In this document: one piece after another, positions 11,576 to 24,328 of the stretch
Layout: the number at the start of each line of letters is the position of its first letter
Numbering within the stretch: position 1 is the stretch's first letter
Source of the DNA: Powellomyces hirtus
Taxonomy: Eukaryota > Chytridiomycota > Chytridiomycetes > Spizellomycetales > Powellomycetaceae
Assembly: GCA_025526995.1 (NCBI GenBank)
Contig: JAHLKG010000003.1
Span: 248,001 to 312,000, forward strand
Direction: 5' to 3'
DNA length: 64,000 nt
Translations under genes and position numbers: made by a program
Notes under the pieces: model-generated
Databases searched by the model: none
What the model saw: the letters and a program-made list of their open reading frames with translations, nothing else
What the model was told of the DNA's origin: nothing

Positions 11576-12963
11576 ATGCTCTCGCGTGCATTCAGCTACG
11601 CCGCCAAACTCAAAACCAGCCTCGCCGAGGCCGCCGATTCATTCGAGCACGAGCAAAGGACATGGCTGCAACAAAAGCGCGTGCAGGACGGGGCACTCTT
11701 TACCGAAGAAGAAGACGAACAGCAATCACAATCTCATCCCTCCTCCACCGACACCCCCGTTCTTGTTGCTGCTGAACACCTCAAAAAGACGCTGCTTCCA
11801 ATTCGCGATCTAATTACAAAGGCCCTGCCGGAATTGAACCCGGACCAGCCGAGTGATGTGCAGTATGAGGAAAAGGTTGAGGAGGGGGAGAAGAGGAAGA
11901 GTGGGGGAAAAGTACGCATGCCGTGGGATGACGCTGATAACCCTGCGGCGATGAAATCACACGTGTTAGCACTGTCTTTGGTGAGTGAGCTGTGGGCTCT
12001 TACGGCATTTTCTTGTAATCGTTACGTCGGAAGAATGTCTAATGAACTGCTTTGCGACGGGCCTTTGTATACGTTTAGAACAGGAAAGCGTTTTTGGAAC
12101 CACCGCCGGACTCGGTCGATGGCTATACGTTTGATCTCGAGTCGTCGTATCCTGTCATTATGGTAATGAACAAATTGATCAAAATGAACACGACACAAAG
12201 AATAACATTGGAATCACCTGTACAGGAACTTCTCCGAATAGATTCCGCCCTCGCTCAACTCCGCTTCGACCTCGTTCCCAAAAAGATGAAAGAACCTCAA
12301 TTCTGGCGCACCTATTTTTACCGCATCCATCTACTCCGCCTAGACCCAGCTAGCCATACACCTTTGCCCAGCCCGACACCAGCACAGTCGGGATCGCCCG
12401 CCGACTCTGCCACCACTCTTCTCTTCTCGGCACCGGCCACGGCTGAGCGAAGCCCGCCGCGGTCGCCAATTCTCTCATCATCACAGTCCCAATCAGAATC
12501 ACAAGCACGGCCACAACCCATACCAACTGTACACCACCCCCACCCCGCCGTAGCGTCATTCTCCCGCACCGCAAGTTTCTCAAGCAGCAGCAACAGCAAT
12601 GGATTGCCGACGGCTCAAGAACTCCGCGACGAGCTACCTGATCATGACGACGACAACGACGACGACCAGCACCATAATGATCATCACCTCCACAAACCCC
12701 ATGTAGAGATCCATCACGAAGAGGAGGAACGACAGCCCCCGCCGCCGCAGACTCTGGCTGATGATCGTTCCGATTATGATGTAAGCAAACTATTGATGGG
12801 GTCTTTCTTATCTCGTACACAATCACACATCTAATAATGAACATATCGGTACTCCCCCCGCCTCTAGGCATACGCACCGGAAGAATTCGTCAGCGACATG
12901 TATGACGATCATGAGTGGCAGCAACATGAAGGTGCCGACGACGATGACGATTTCAACCTGTAG
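11576..12963 (+). CDS. BSD-domain protein
   Basis: Four exons: 11576-11980, 12079-12162, 12226-12780 and 12868-12963, all phase 0 with GT-AG introns. The N-terminus (FSYAAKLKTSLAEAADSFEHEQ) is helical, as in BSDC1/SYAP1-type proteins, and a PWDD motif precedes the BSD domain. The BSD domain spans roughly residues 140-205 and ends in LVPKKMKEPQFWRTYFYRI, with the diagnostic Phe-Trp pair. The C-terminal half is Ser/Pro-rich, then His/Asp-rich (DDDNDDDQHHNDHH), and ends in an acidic DDDDDFNL. The family is linked to membrane trafficking and AKT/TOR signalling in animals; no role is claimed here. Confidence 0.8.
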
Positions 12964-13572
12964 AAAAAAAGGACGAGTCCGGCCCCGCCATCGGACGCTA
13001 CATAGATTGCCAGCCCCCGCTCGCGTCACATACATACATGAACATTACCATTTTCGTCTCCTCTTACCCTTCTCTTTACCATTTGGCTTGCCCTTTGAGC
13101 TCTGTGCTCTTTCACTTGTTTGTCAAAACAGAATTCCTTTGGTTACATTGGAGAATTCCTTCCTTTGTATATTCTTTCGCTATTTCATCTTCATATTCTT
13201 TCTTTGGATACTGGGCTTTAGGCCGGGCAGGGGACATTCGGGGTGGTGAAGCGCGAGTGACAGCAGAGGGAGCAGGGGGAAAAGGCGCGGTTCAAGAGAC
13301 ACAAGAGCGACCTACATGTTTCCATCAGAATGAGGCATTCATATACACGATCTCATAGGCAGGGAGATGCGGGTAAAGTGATTACAATTACAGAAACTAT
13401 GTTTATATTGACTACTACGTTGGACTCTAGATGGACGGGCATCTACAAAAATTACTAATAACAAGAGTCACGGCAAAAGAAGGATAGATAGAGAAGAGTG
13501 TACAAGTAATACGAAAGCAAGACAAGGGGGCGTGTGTTTTCATGTTCATGTTCGGGTGGTATCGTCCGGGGC

Positions 13573-15295
13573 TTACGGTTTGACCTGACCACCGGCAATG
13601 GCGAGATTGTCCAATTCCTTAGCGACCTCCAGATCGTAGTTGACATAATCAGGGTCGACGACAAACACCGATTCCGAGCGGGACATTGCTGGTTTCCCGG
13701 TAGATTTGCGGCCAATCCATTGGTTGCGGGCCATGAGGACGTTTTTGGCGTCGTCAATGATGCGGAGAGGGTCGATGATGGGAGTGGCGGGATGGTTTTT
13801 CGAGTTTGCGATTCTTAGCACCGCGTGGTCGACGGGCGGCGGTGGGGCGTCGTGATCGTTGGCGTTGTTGGTGTAGTGAGCGACCATGTCGAGAGTAAAC
13901 TGGCCCATGCGTTTGAGGGCGCAGGTGGAGATGGAGTTGAAGGTCGCAAACATGTGGAAGACATGGACCTGGTCTTCGTAGAGTTCGAGGCGGATGGGCG
14001 AGTTGGGGAATTTGTGCTCCGTGAACGCAATACATTCATCGCGCAACTTTTCCGCATCGCCGATTTGGATCAATAAAGGCGGAAGCGGCCGTTGCGGGTC
14101 TTCTTTCGCAAACAAGGGGGACACGAGCGGGTGGTCAAGGAACGAGTTATGTGGTACATAGTAGTGGGATCGCTCCTTGTTGATGTATTTGGGGTCGTTG
14201 GAGCCGTCGGGGAGGTAATCGTACTGGTTGTTGAGGCGCCACGAGGGCATGGAGTGGGTCAGGTCCATCCAAGGCGAGATGAGCGCGGCGCAGCCGGGCA
14301 TGGGGTACTGTTTGCCGTGGTCGCGCAGCCACAGGAGGGAGGACAGCGCAAGTGCGGCGCCAGCGGAATCCCCCATGAAGGTGACTTGCTCGGGACGGTA
14401 TTTGGGTGCCCCCGTGTGTGGAGGTGGGTCGATTAGGAAGAGGTAGCAGGAGATGATGTCGTTGAGAGGGACGGGGAAGGTCGCTTCCGGAGCCAGCCGG
14501 TAGTCGATCGCTGTATGGAGACAATCGTAGACAGAAAGCATTGGTTACCAAAAGCAATAATTTTCGGCACAGTTTTCGAGGCAAGCCAAGATATATGACA
14601 CGACACTGCATTGTCCCACGAATGACCAACACATTTTGGGCCGGCGCACTTCTGCGTCTTTTCACTTCAGTTCACCGTCATCTCACTCTTTACCCTTTTC
14701 GGCAGCCCAACTCTTTCTTTCCCTCTTGCCTTCTGCCACTTACATACCTAGTAGTCTCGCTTTGGCGTATTTCGCCAACCTGTAGGTAATCCCTCTATGG
14801 GTCTTTCTGGAGCAGATGAAGTAGGCTCCCCCATGGACATAAAGAATGACGCGTTCGCTGGCGACTTTTTCGTTGGGTACGCGATCCCAATCAACCCATT
14901 CACCTTTGACGACCCCTTCGGCATCGCGCTCCGACATGCCTTCGGGGAGAACGTCTTTGCGACGAGGAATGTAAATTTTGGACAGTTTGACTCGGAGAGG
15001 AATGGGAGTGGCGGCTTTGTCGGTGAGGAGACGGGCACGCCACACACTGTCTTTGTTGCGCTCGAGTGTGCCTCGCAGGACGCCGAGAGTCATTTGCTGT
15101 AAGACCGAGGCCAGAGAAAGAGTCAGAGAACTGCTTCTGAGACAAACTAGCGTAGAGTCACCAAAGCGCTACACTTACGAAAGTTCTGGTCCATGTTGGC
15201 AGAGGTCCTCTCGTTGGCCGTCTGACTTGGTCCAGGCCGGCAACGTCGTGGAGTTGTTGTGCGTTGAGCGGCGCAGGTTGTGTGCTTGCCCCCAT
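13573..15295 (-). CDS. Alpha/beta-hydrolase, hormone-sensitive-lipase type
   Basis: Three minus-strand exons: 15295-15179, 15096-14748 and 14510-13573. Phases agree only when the ATG at 15295 is used. The product has the HSL-family signature: oxyanion motif VILYVHGGAY, then YRLAPEATFP, the nucleophile elbow GDSAG (catalytic Ser), and downstream LIQIGDAEKLRDE and DQVHVFHMF, which supply the Asp and His. It probably hydrolyses an ester or lipid; the substrate is unknown. A C-terminal extension of about 90 residues after the His (NSKNHPATPIIDPLRI...) lies outside the catalytic fold. An apparent G-run of 13 bases at about 15320 lies just upstream of the start. Confidence 0.85.
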
Positions 15296-15816
15296 TGTTC
15301 AGTTTTGCGCGCCGGGCGGGGGGGGGGGGGGGATATCTAGGGAGCAGATATCAAAGCAACTACGGACAGATTATATCCATCAAAGCACCTGGGGGCCTGG
15401 GGCGGGACGTTTCGTTCCAAAAGCACACTTCTCACTTTTTCCACAGTGTGCTTTTTGTGAGAGTCGTGACGGCAGACAAAGCGGGGCGGCGATTCTGGCG
15501 TTTCCGAAAGGGGCTTATGCATGTCATATGTAGGTTGTGCTAAATACATGCTATTCAGACAATAGTTGTCGTTGATTGACTTTTCAGATCAGATCAGATC
15601 AATCTGTGACTTTTATCGAATGACTCCACAAACGTCATTCACTTTTCGCACAATCGACGCTTCTGGAATCCTGGAAATTCAACGTTTTTTCTTTTTATTT
15701 TTATTTTTTCCTTGATACATACCTGCGTATCTGTGCCATAGCCAGTATCGCCTATATAACCAACAACTCGTTTGTTCTTGCCGTCCCATTCCAGTCAGTT
15801 TCTAAACGCGCACAGC
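15296..15816. promoter_or_regulatory. Divergent promoter region, hydrolase/ILV3
   Basis: About 0.5 kb between divergent genes. It contains a G-run (about 15317-15333), a short GATCA direct repeat (about 15586-15602), a T-rich stretch near 15690 and a TATA-like CCTATATAACC at 15751, some 60 bp before the ILV3 ATG. No RNA gene was seen. Confidence 0.4.
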
Positions 15817-17969
15817 ATGCTCCCCACCACCAGTCTGCGTGGCATTCACTCCGCCGCCAAATACCTGCCTCAATCGTATGTTTGGCTATCTTGCCACCCT
15901 TGCTTATGCTCTCCTTTCTTATGAGAGTGGTATTGACGTGGATATTCTTCTGTCTCGATGCAGATGTCGTGGTGAAATCTTTCTGTCGCGACGAAACTAT
16001 GCTACACCCGCCAACACCACATCACCCAACAGATACAGTGCAAGGATAACCCAGTCAAAGGCACAGGGTGCTTCTCAGGCCATGCGTGAGTATCGGCAGC
16101 TGGCTACTGCTGCTTTTTTGCTGCATCTTGGATTGAAATGTCTTTAAGACGTTTGCTGATCTGCTGGTTCCTTTGCTCACGATGATAGTCCATGCGACTG
16201 GGCTGAGCTCCGCCGACCTCAATCTCCCACAGGTTGGAATATCGAGCGTGTGGTACGAGGGCAATCCGTGCAACATGCATCTTCTCGACCTTGCTGGCCA
16301 AGTGAAAGCTGGGGTCAAGAAGGCGGGATTGATCGGATACCGATTCAACACCATCGGAGTCAGCGATGGCATCAGCATGGGCACGGAAGGAATGGGCTAC
16401 TCGCTGCAATCAAGAGAAATCATTGCCGATTCCATCGAAACCGTCATGAGCGCCCAGTGGTATGATGGCAATATCTCCATACCAGGATGTGACAAGAACA
16501 TGCCGGGATGCTTGATCGCCATGGCGCGCGTGAATCGCCCGTCTTTGATCGTGTACGGCGGCTCCATCAAAGCCGGAACATCGTGTAAAGGCCAACCGCT
16601 CGACATTGTCTCCGCGTTTCAGGTGTATGGTGAATACATTGCGGGACGCATCTCGGAAGAAGAACGTGCCGATGTTGTCAAGCACGCGTGTCCCGGCGCT
16701 GGCGCCTGCGGCGGCATGTACACGGCCAATACGAGTAAGCTATTAATATGGAGAAGCCGCGACAAGAACACGTCAGTATACTAATTGCACTGCAACCCTC
16801 CAATAGTGTCGAGCGCCATTGAAGCAATGGGAATGAGTCTCCCGTACAGCTCATCCACACCTGCCGAACACCCGCTGAAGCTTGAGGAGTGCCTCAAGGC
16901 TGGCGAGGCCATCAAGAACCTGTTAGAAAAGAATATTACACCGAGGGACATCATGACGCGCAAGGCATTCGAAAACGCAATGGTTCTGACGATGGCGCTA
17001 GGTGGTTCCACCAACGCAGTGCTCCACCTTATCGCCGTTGCGAGAGCGCTGGACGTCCCGCTCACCATTGACGATTTCCAAGAGATTAGCGACCGCGTGC
17101 CGTTCATTGCGGACCTCAAACCGAGCGGGAAATACGTGTTTGCGGATCTGCACGAAATTGGTGGAATCCCCGCCGTTCTCAAATACCTTCTCAAAGAAGG
17201 TCTCATTCACGGCGACTGCATGACCGTTACCGGCAAAACCCTTGCCGAGAACCTTGCTCCCCTCCCGGATCTCACGCCTGGACAGGACATCATTCGCCCG
17301 CTCTCCAACCCGATAAAATCATCCGGACACATCCAGATTTTGCGCGGAAACTTGGCGCCTGAAGGGTCAGTCGCGAAAATCACGGGAAAGGAGGGTTTAT
17401 CCTTCAAGGGTCCCGCCAAAGTGTTCGACTGTGAGGAGGACATGCTGAAATCCCTCGAAGACGGCGGCATCGCCAAGGGAGACGTCATTGTCATCCGATA
17501 CGAGGGACCCAAGGGCGGGCCCGGTATGCCGGAAATGCTGACCCCGACGAGTGCAGTCATGGGTGCCGGCCTGGGCAAAGACGTCGCTCTCTTGACCGAT
17601 GGTCGATTTTCGGGTGGAAGCCACGGATTCATCATTGGCCACATCTCGCCTGAAGCACAAACGGGCGGCCCTATTGCACTCGTTCGCAACGGCGATACCA
17701 TTTCCATTGATGCGTCCACTCAATCCATCTCCGTCGATGTCTCGGACAAGGAATTGGAACAGCGGAGAAAGTCCTGGACTGCGCCGCCCCTCAAGGCGAC
17801 ACGAGGAACCCTGTACAAGTTTATCAAGAACGTAAGTGTCGTGCGGGTGCCTTACATCTTCTCCGCGTGGAGCAGTCATATTTCCGAGGTCAATAACTGA
17901 CTATTCCTCTCTCCCTCTACGCTTTCACAGGTCAGCAGCGCGTCCCTGGGATGCACGACAGACGAATGA
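15817..17969 (+). CDS. ILV3: Dihydroxyacid dehydratase, mitochondrial
   Basis: Catalyses the penultimate step of valine and isoleucine synthesis, dehydrating dihydroxy acids to 2-keto acids with an Fe-S cluster. Five exons: 15817-15875, 15964-16085, 16189-16734, 16807-17831 and 17931-17969, giving 596 residues with consistent phases. The N-terminus ([20 protein letters not shown], then RRNYA) looks like a mitochondrial presequence. Fe-S and active-site motifs are present: [41 protein letters not shown] and the C-terminal [10 protein letters not shown] with GHISPEA. Length and motif order are full, so the gene looks intact. The final exon is only 12 codons. Confidence 0.95.
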
Positions 17970-18259
17970 GCTCTCCATTCAACAGATTTTCGCTTTGCAA
18001 AACCTGCCGCATGGCCTCTGCAATCTGCTCGGTTCCCATTCAGTCTGGCTGAGCTTTTTGTGGAAGATATACAATGATTTATTTAATGATAATCACACCG
18101 CCCGCTGACATTTTTGGTCCTTTTGGCTTTTCGATCCGATGCATGTGCATGCGGGTCTGTTTACATGCATGTTGGATGGGTAGAGGAGGGTGAAGGGAGG
18201 TTTCGTGAAGGTACATTATACTCACGGCTATAGCTTGTGCGCGGATGGGAGAAGGGATA

Positions 18260-19313
18260 TTAAGCTACACAATCCACTTTCGCAAACCGCACCGTCCGTC
18301 GCCGCGCATCTACCGCCTCCATGACCATCCGCGCGCTCCCCACAGTATACAAGCCACTCCCGACCACAAACGCCATGGCGACCGCACACCCTTCCCAGCC
18401 CTGCCCACCCGCACTCCCCAGCTCCTTTTTCGCATTCACAATCACCGCTGCGTTCCCCGCCGCAAACAACATGGAGCCCAGCCAGTACGTCGCCGCCACC
18501 ACGCCCCGCATGACATTCACGACCCGTGGGGGTGGTGTGCCGGCGGTCACGCCCAAGAGGAAAAAGAACGAGCCGAGGAGTGATGTCCATTCGATGGGGG
18601 AGTTTGGGAGGATGGTCGAGGAGGATGCGGAGCACGTGCTGACGAGGGCGGAGATGTCGAACATGATGATGCCGAAGAGGAAGAGGGTGGAGGAGGCGAG
18701 GGTGCGGAGATGCGCGGGGGAGAGGGGTGGTGGGGGTGCGGAGGAGGAGGTAGAGGCGGTGGCAGTGGTTGTTGTGAAGAGACTGCTGCGAGAGGTGAGA
18801 ACATCTTCAACAGATTCTGCATGAAGACCATCCCACGCGGTCGGCGCTTTCCCTTTGCTTCCACCCATCTCGGATGTGTACAGAACCACCGATCGGGGCA
18901 GATTTCGTCCCCCGATCGCCGATTTCCCGCTCACTGCTCTTTTCACGCCGCCCCCCACTCCCCCGCCCGCGTCCTCGTGAGGCCACTCATGATAAAGCCG
19001 CCACACCACCTCCCACGCACAGCCAAACTCGACTGCAATCGGGAGCGAAAAAAAGATGCACCCGACCCCATTCGCCATGTTCATAACCCACAGGCCCGTG
19101 ACGTGGGCGGTGAGGTGGGTGGTGCAGATTGTTGTCCCGCTGCTGCTGCTGCTGCAGAGGGCGGAGGCGAGACTGCTGAGGAGGAAGAGAGCAGAGCCCA
19201 GCAGGTAGAGAGAGGCGTTGCGCAGGGCGGTGGTTGTGGACGAGAGGGAGGGTGGTGAAAGCGGGGAGACGGGAGGTGGGTCAGTGGGAGATTGACCGCT
19301 GATGTTGCTCGAC
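18260..19313 (-). CDS. Multi-pass membrane protein (possibly YrhK-like), 5' end unresolved
   Basis: An open frame runs on the minus strand from about 19313 to the stop at 18260. Several hydrophobic stretches share a related pattern (SLYLLGSALFLLSSLASAL, TLFLFGIIMFDISALV, SLLGSFFFLLGVTAG, TYWLGSMLFAAGNAAVIV), and a Ser/Pro/Thr-rich loop lies in the middle. The repeated x-LGS-x-LF pattern recalls the YrhK-like domain of fungal membrane proteins, but this is a weak match by eye. The frame is closed upstream by TAG at about 19314, which may instead be a splice acceptor (CATTAG), so the true start is probably in an upstream exon. It ends VRFAKVDCVA. Confidence 0.5.
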
Positions 19314-19905
19314 TAATGCAGATGTAACAGAAGGCGTTTTGAAGTCAGTGCACCGTGTCGCGGAACCATGACCGAAAAAAAATGACGGTTTTAATGTGGA
19401 CGTTTGGCTATTGCTGTACCTTTTCGTGGGATGGTGCAAGCGCTACGTGCCGCACAGAAGGCCGTCTCTCCATCGCCGATCCAGAACCATATCTCCGCCT
19501 CTCTCAACACTGTGTGATGGGACGTCTGAGCAGAATGGATTGAAGTAATGTTATACTGGTGTGTGCTTTGATTCGGTCGCTTTCTTTTTTGTTGTTTCTT
19601 TCTTTTTGTGTGGGTTATGTTGTGTGGGATGCGCGAGTGATGGCGGACAGACGTCGGAGAGCGCGTGGCTTATCCTTTGCATGCTGTTCTAGGCGCTCAC
19701 CTAATCACAGCTTGCTGATGACTGTTCACAAATACCCCTCCGCCGTCTTGGCAAATTCCAGCAAACAGCAAAACCATTTCGACATTCGATAGTCTGCACC
19801 TGTCACTTGTCCCCATTTTTCCCCTTCAATCCACATTCTCCCAGCATCATCAACTACGCAAAATAAACGAACATTGTTTTCCTGGTTCTTGAAGTTTCTA
19901 AAGTC
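19314..19905. other. Intergenic region upstream of VPS60
   Basis: Nearly 0.6 kb without a supported gene, between divergent transcription units. T-rich near 19580-19610. Any first exon of the membrane protein gene on the minus strand would lie in its left part. Confidence 0.3.
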
Positions 19906-21378
19906 ATGAATCGCATATTCGGAACCAACAAGCCCAAAGCGCCCAAACCGACGATTGCGGACGCCATCAGCACGGTGAGTGAGTGGAGCGAGTGAGGTCT
20001 CATGGGTCGAGAGTCAGCCTGTGGGGGCAGAATAAAATAGATGGGTGAGCGTGAGGGGGATGTGGCTTCTGAATGCATTACTCCTCTGTTTCAACAACTG
20101 TCGGTGTGCTTTGTGTTGCCGTATGTTTCTGAATCTCGTGTGTGTTTTTTTTTTTTTTTTCGCTCAGACGGACGCGCGCGCGGATTCGGTCGAAGTCAAG
20201 ATCAAGAAACTGGATGGGGAACTGATGAAGTACAAGGAGCAGATGAAGCGGATGCGCGATGGGCCGGCCAAGGAGGCCGTCAAGCAAAAGGCGATGCGGA
20301 TATTGAAACAGAAGAAATTGTACGTGTTTTTGTTTTTTGCGAGGTTTGACGTCGATGGTGTGGAGGTGGGAGTGCGTGTGGGGGAGGGGAGATTAGGGGG
20401 GGGGGGGGGGGGGGGAGCGCGGTTTGTGTGGGGAGGAGGGCGGAATATGGAAGGGGTTGACGAAAGCGCACTAAGGGGGGAGGGATTTGGGAGTGGTGCA
20501 GAATTGGGCGGGGGCCCTGCACTCGCAAAAAAGGGTCGCTGATCGAAAAGGACTAGTGCGAGGGAGAGGAGTTTGGAACACCACCCAAACAGAAATGTAC
20601 GCCGTCGCAGAAATCAAAATCAAACCACCCAACTCAGAGATCTTCCCCGTTTCCCCATGTCTCACCAGGTACGAAGGGCAACGCGACCAACTCGTGCAGC
20701 AATCCTTCAACATGGAACAAGGCAACATGGCAATGGACAACCTCAAAAACACGCTCGTGACCGTCGACGCCATGCAGCTCGCCAACAAGGAGCTCAAGGG
20801 CCAGTACAAGAAGATCAATCTGGACAAAATCGAAGTAAGGGGTTTGTGGTGTGTGGGTCATGTACTTGTACCCCCCCCCTACCACTTTTCTTCCCGCCCC
20901 TCACATCTTCTCACTTTTTTGTCCCTTTTGTATGTGGGTATTTTTTATTTTTTATTTTTTTCGTTTCGTGGGTTTTTGTCAGAAAATCCAAGACGAAATG
21001 GAAGACCTCCTCGAACAAGCCAACGACCTGCAAGAAACCATGGCGCGGTCCTACGGCCTCCCCGACGGGATCGACGAAGACGACCTCGAGGCCGAACTCG
21101 ATGCCCTCGGCGACGAGTTGATGGAGGACGAGGCCGAGCCCAGCTATCTCCAGGAACCCGCCTACACCACCACCCCCGACATGCCGAACGCCGTAGCTGG
21201 AGATCCCGCCGCGGTAAGTGTGTGTGTTTGTGGAGAGAGAGAGACGAAAAAAGTAAGGATGATATGCGAGGCCTATTGCTGATTTTTGTTTTTTTTTTTC
21301 TTGCCGATACAGAATCCACTCCAGCTAGATGAATACGGCCTCCCCGTCGCCCCCGCGCCAACAAAACTCAACGCATAA
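19906..21378 (+). CDS. VPS60: ESCRT-III subunit Vps60/CHMP5
   Basis: Exons 19906-19974, 20168-20319, 20669-20834, 20983-21213 and 21313-21378, with agreeing phases. The product is the charged coiled-coil ESCRT-III-associated protein that acts at endosomes with Vta1/Vps4. It matches CHMP5 from end to end: basic [20 protein letters not shown] start, [54 protein letters not shown], and the C-terminal YGLPVAP after an acidic linker. Length is about 227 residues, as expected. Intron 2 carries an 18-20 base G-run (about 20394-20415) and introns 1 and 3 carry long T runs. Confidence 0.95.
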
Positions 21379-22275
21379 TACCCTGGCTTGATCACACCCA
21401 TCACACCACACCCCTAGTCAATCATTCAACCCGCTCTACCGCCCTAGCACACTATTAGGTAGTCCCTCCCACCTTGCCCCGCCAGCGCCGGTTTTTATTT
21501 AGAAGGGTAAAATCCGCAGTTTAGCTAGTTTGCGCCATTAGCGTTTCGTTTTGCTCCAATCCTCAGCACCCCCCCCCCCCCCCCCTCCCCCACCGCGGAA
21601 CGCCCGGGTCCCGTTTTTGATCAAAAAAACATGGGGTGTTGGCCATGTGGGGACATATGTGTGTTTTGTTTTGTTTTGTGTTTACTTCCATTTGTCCCCC
21701 CCTCGCACCGCCCGTTTGTTCCCTTCTCGATGCGTTTGTGTAAACACACCCGGAGGCTCCTTCATGGCTTGCCAGGGGGAGGAATCGCCGAAAACGAGAC
21801 GGGGGGGGGGGGGGGTGGAACGGTGAAAAAAAGTAAAGTAGAGCAGTAACACTACGCCAACAACATCCATGGAGTCGTTAGAGAAAACAAAAAAAAGAGA
21901 ATATCCCATTGCAGGGGCCACAAGCGACACAGGCTCCCAACCCGCACAGCACATTGTTTGCGTTGTCATCTCCCCGCGTCTCATTTTTCACGCGCGCGCC
22001 CCTACTTCATTCTCCCCGTTCCCGCGTCCTCGTACGAAGTAAGACGTTCGGAACGGGTGCGGGGCATGGTCTCTACCGCCACGTTACGATACGTTACGTA
22101 TATGTATATGTATATATATATATATGATAAATGTGCGTGTGCTCAGTGTTGTATCGCCTTCTGTTGGGTGCAGCGGGGGGCGCTGTTCTGATTTTGGCCG
22201 CGTGAGATTCTGGGGTTTTTTTTGCTGCTGCTGCTGCTGCATCTCTCTCTCTCTCTCTCTCTCTCGCTCGCTCTG
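21379..22275. other. Convergent 3' region with homopolymers and microsatellites
   Basis: No gene is supported. Contents: C-run near 21571-21587, G-run near 21801-21815, TATATG/ATATAT repeats at about 22098-22126, a GCT trinucleotide run near 22223 and a CT dinucleotide run at about 22242-22265. Open frames over the area are short and of biased composition. Confidence 0.4.
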
Positions 22276-23381
22276 CTACTTTGTAGCTTTGGGAAACACG
22301 AGGGGCGTGCTGCCTTTGCGATCGGCCATGAGGATGCCGACGTGGGGCATGGTGTTCCAGTGGAGAGAGAGGGTTGCGTTGATTCCTCTGTGAAAAAAAA
22401 AAAAAAAATGAGAGTTAGTTAGTTTTGTTTTAGGCGCAAAAGGTTGCGTTTGTGTGTGTTGGCTTACGCGAGTTTATGACTCATGTCGCTCGCCATATAC
22501 TCGCTCAACTGGTTCCGCAGGTCGATCTCCGCATCGTCTTTCGAGGTGATGATGTCGTCGTAGATGACGATTTGGTTGGTTGGCTAAACATGAAGAGATA
22601 AAAATAAAATAAAATAAAAACAGAGCGTGAGAGACTGCGGGGAGGGGCAGTCGGAAGAAGAAGAGAAGAAGGCAAACATGGGGGTGAGCAGGGGGGGGGG
22701 GGGGAGGCAACGACCGAATCCCCAATTTTGTGGTTCTGTTTTTTTGGGGGGGTGCGGGATGGGCCCCTGTGTTTGCCCCCGTTTTCGTCTCGTTCTCTCA
22801 ACTCAAACTCACATGCGTCGGCGTGGCATACTCTGCGACCACATACACAAACAACTGTTTGGTGTTCCACGTCCAGTACGGTGTCAGGTCTACGTACAAA
22901 ACCCACACACCCAAGAAACACGTCAGTACGCCTCGAATCCCAGAGCTAGCCTTGGCTACGAGTATGCGAACCCCCACCAGCGACCATATTGAAATGGATG
23001 AATGCGAGCTCGGTCATGGGCTGCGTGTAGTCGTAGTAGTGGCCTCGGCGGCCCAGCTTGCTGGTGGGGGGAAACGAAACACAAAAGGCGTCCATTAGTA
23101 TCGTTCTACGACCTTTTGCAGTAATGGGGGCCCTGCTCCCGAATCCAATTCCCAAACCCCCCGCCTTTCTGGCATCTCTGTCTCTATCTCTTTCTGTCTC
23201 TCGCCCCGACTCACACAGCCATCTTCTCCACACTTATCACCGGCCCACCTGCATCCGGGCCTCCCGCATGCGTCGCCAGCAGCAGCACCGGCCCAGAGAG
23301 CGCGACGGCGCCGAGCACGCAGAAGAGGACCGAGATGAAGAATGCGAAGAGGGTGTTGGCGCGTTGCGGTAGCGAGTACAT
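22276..23381 (-). CDS. SPC3: Signal peptidase complex subunit 3
   Basis: Five minus-strand exons: 23381-23215, 23060-22978, 22889-22813, 22583-22468 and 22387-22276, giving about 184 residues. SPC3 is an accessory subunit of the ER signal peptidase, with one N-terminal membrane anchor and a lumenal domain. Landmarks: start MYSLPQRANTLFAFFISVL (RAN plus anchor helix), a lumenal strand ELAFIHFNMVADLTPYWTWN, KQLFVYVVAEYATPTHQPTNQIVIYDD, then INATLSLHWNTMPHVGIL, all matching yeast Spc3 and animal SPCS3. The stop follows VFPKATK. CT runs and A runs lie in and after the introns. Confidence 0.9.
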
Positions 23382-24328
23382 TTGTTTTGCGGTGAGGGGG
23401 CGGGAATGCGCTTTGGGGGGATGGGATCTTTGTGGAAAAAGTGGGTCGACTACCGGAGCTTGCTGCGCACACTACGTGGCCGCCCCTGACGCGACTCGAC
23501 GTGAGAACCGTCTTTTTTGGCTCAAATCCTTGCGCAAACCCATCCCTGAGCATCTCAAAGTTTCCCGTTGTCATACTCGGACTTCAGCTTTGTCTACCGT
23601 GCCGCAGCCGAGTGCCCATCGACGTCGGAGAACCCGTTCCCGGTCACGATAGCTTTTGCCGATCACGCCCTGCATGGCCGTTATTCGAAGCCTGGTTTGA
23701 TCACACCCGCGGAATGCGCTCCGGGAGCAAATCGTCTCCACTGTTTGTGACCTTTGCAAGCCCAAACTGATATCACACAGCGATCCACATTCCGCCCGGT
23801 CTCGGAACCACAGCTTGTTGCTTGTAACCGCGAAATAATGGTCGCCTTTCCGAAAAGAATAACAGCAAGGGAACTTCATCGGGCTTTCAAGCATGGTCTG
23901 GGGGACCGGTTTGTTAAAGTTAAGGCTGGGAGGATACATTGTCAGACTGCAAAAATATATATATATATATGCGACACCCATTCTAGAAACACACACACAT
24001 ATCATCAAACACCGTAAAATTGTGTACTCTTTCTGCAAAAGTCAAAGGACACCGTAAAATTGTGTACTCTTTCTGCAAAAGTCAAAGGACTGACGAAAAA
24101 ACACTGAAATCCGTACAAGATGAGGAGAGAAGAGAAAAGCACTCTGAAATATTAAATATCATAGCTGTTTCCATACAGAAACAGGAAAAAAACGTGGGGG
24201 AAATGGGGTCCTCGAAAGAATGCACTATGGAGTTTGAGAACACGATACGGGAGCCTGCTGTTCGGGCTTGCTGGCTGCATGATTAGGCGATGAGGGAGAC
24301 GAGAGAAGAGGGTAGGTAGGTTTGGGGT
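23382..24328. repeat. Intergenic region with a 2 x 40-bp tandem duplication
   Basis: Nearly 1 kb with no supported gene. A perfect-looking direct duplication of 40 bp occupies 24011-24050 and 24051-24090; each unit begins ACCGTAAAATTGTGTACTC. A short ATATAT run lies at about 23956. The overlapping open frame at 24020 runs through the duplication and has no recognisable domain. Confidence 0.55.
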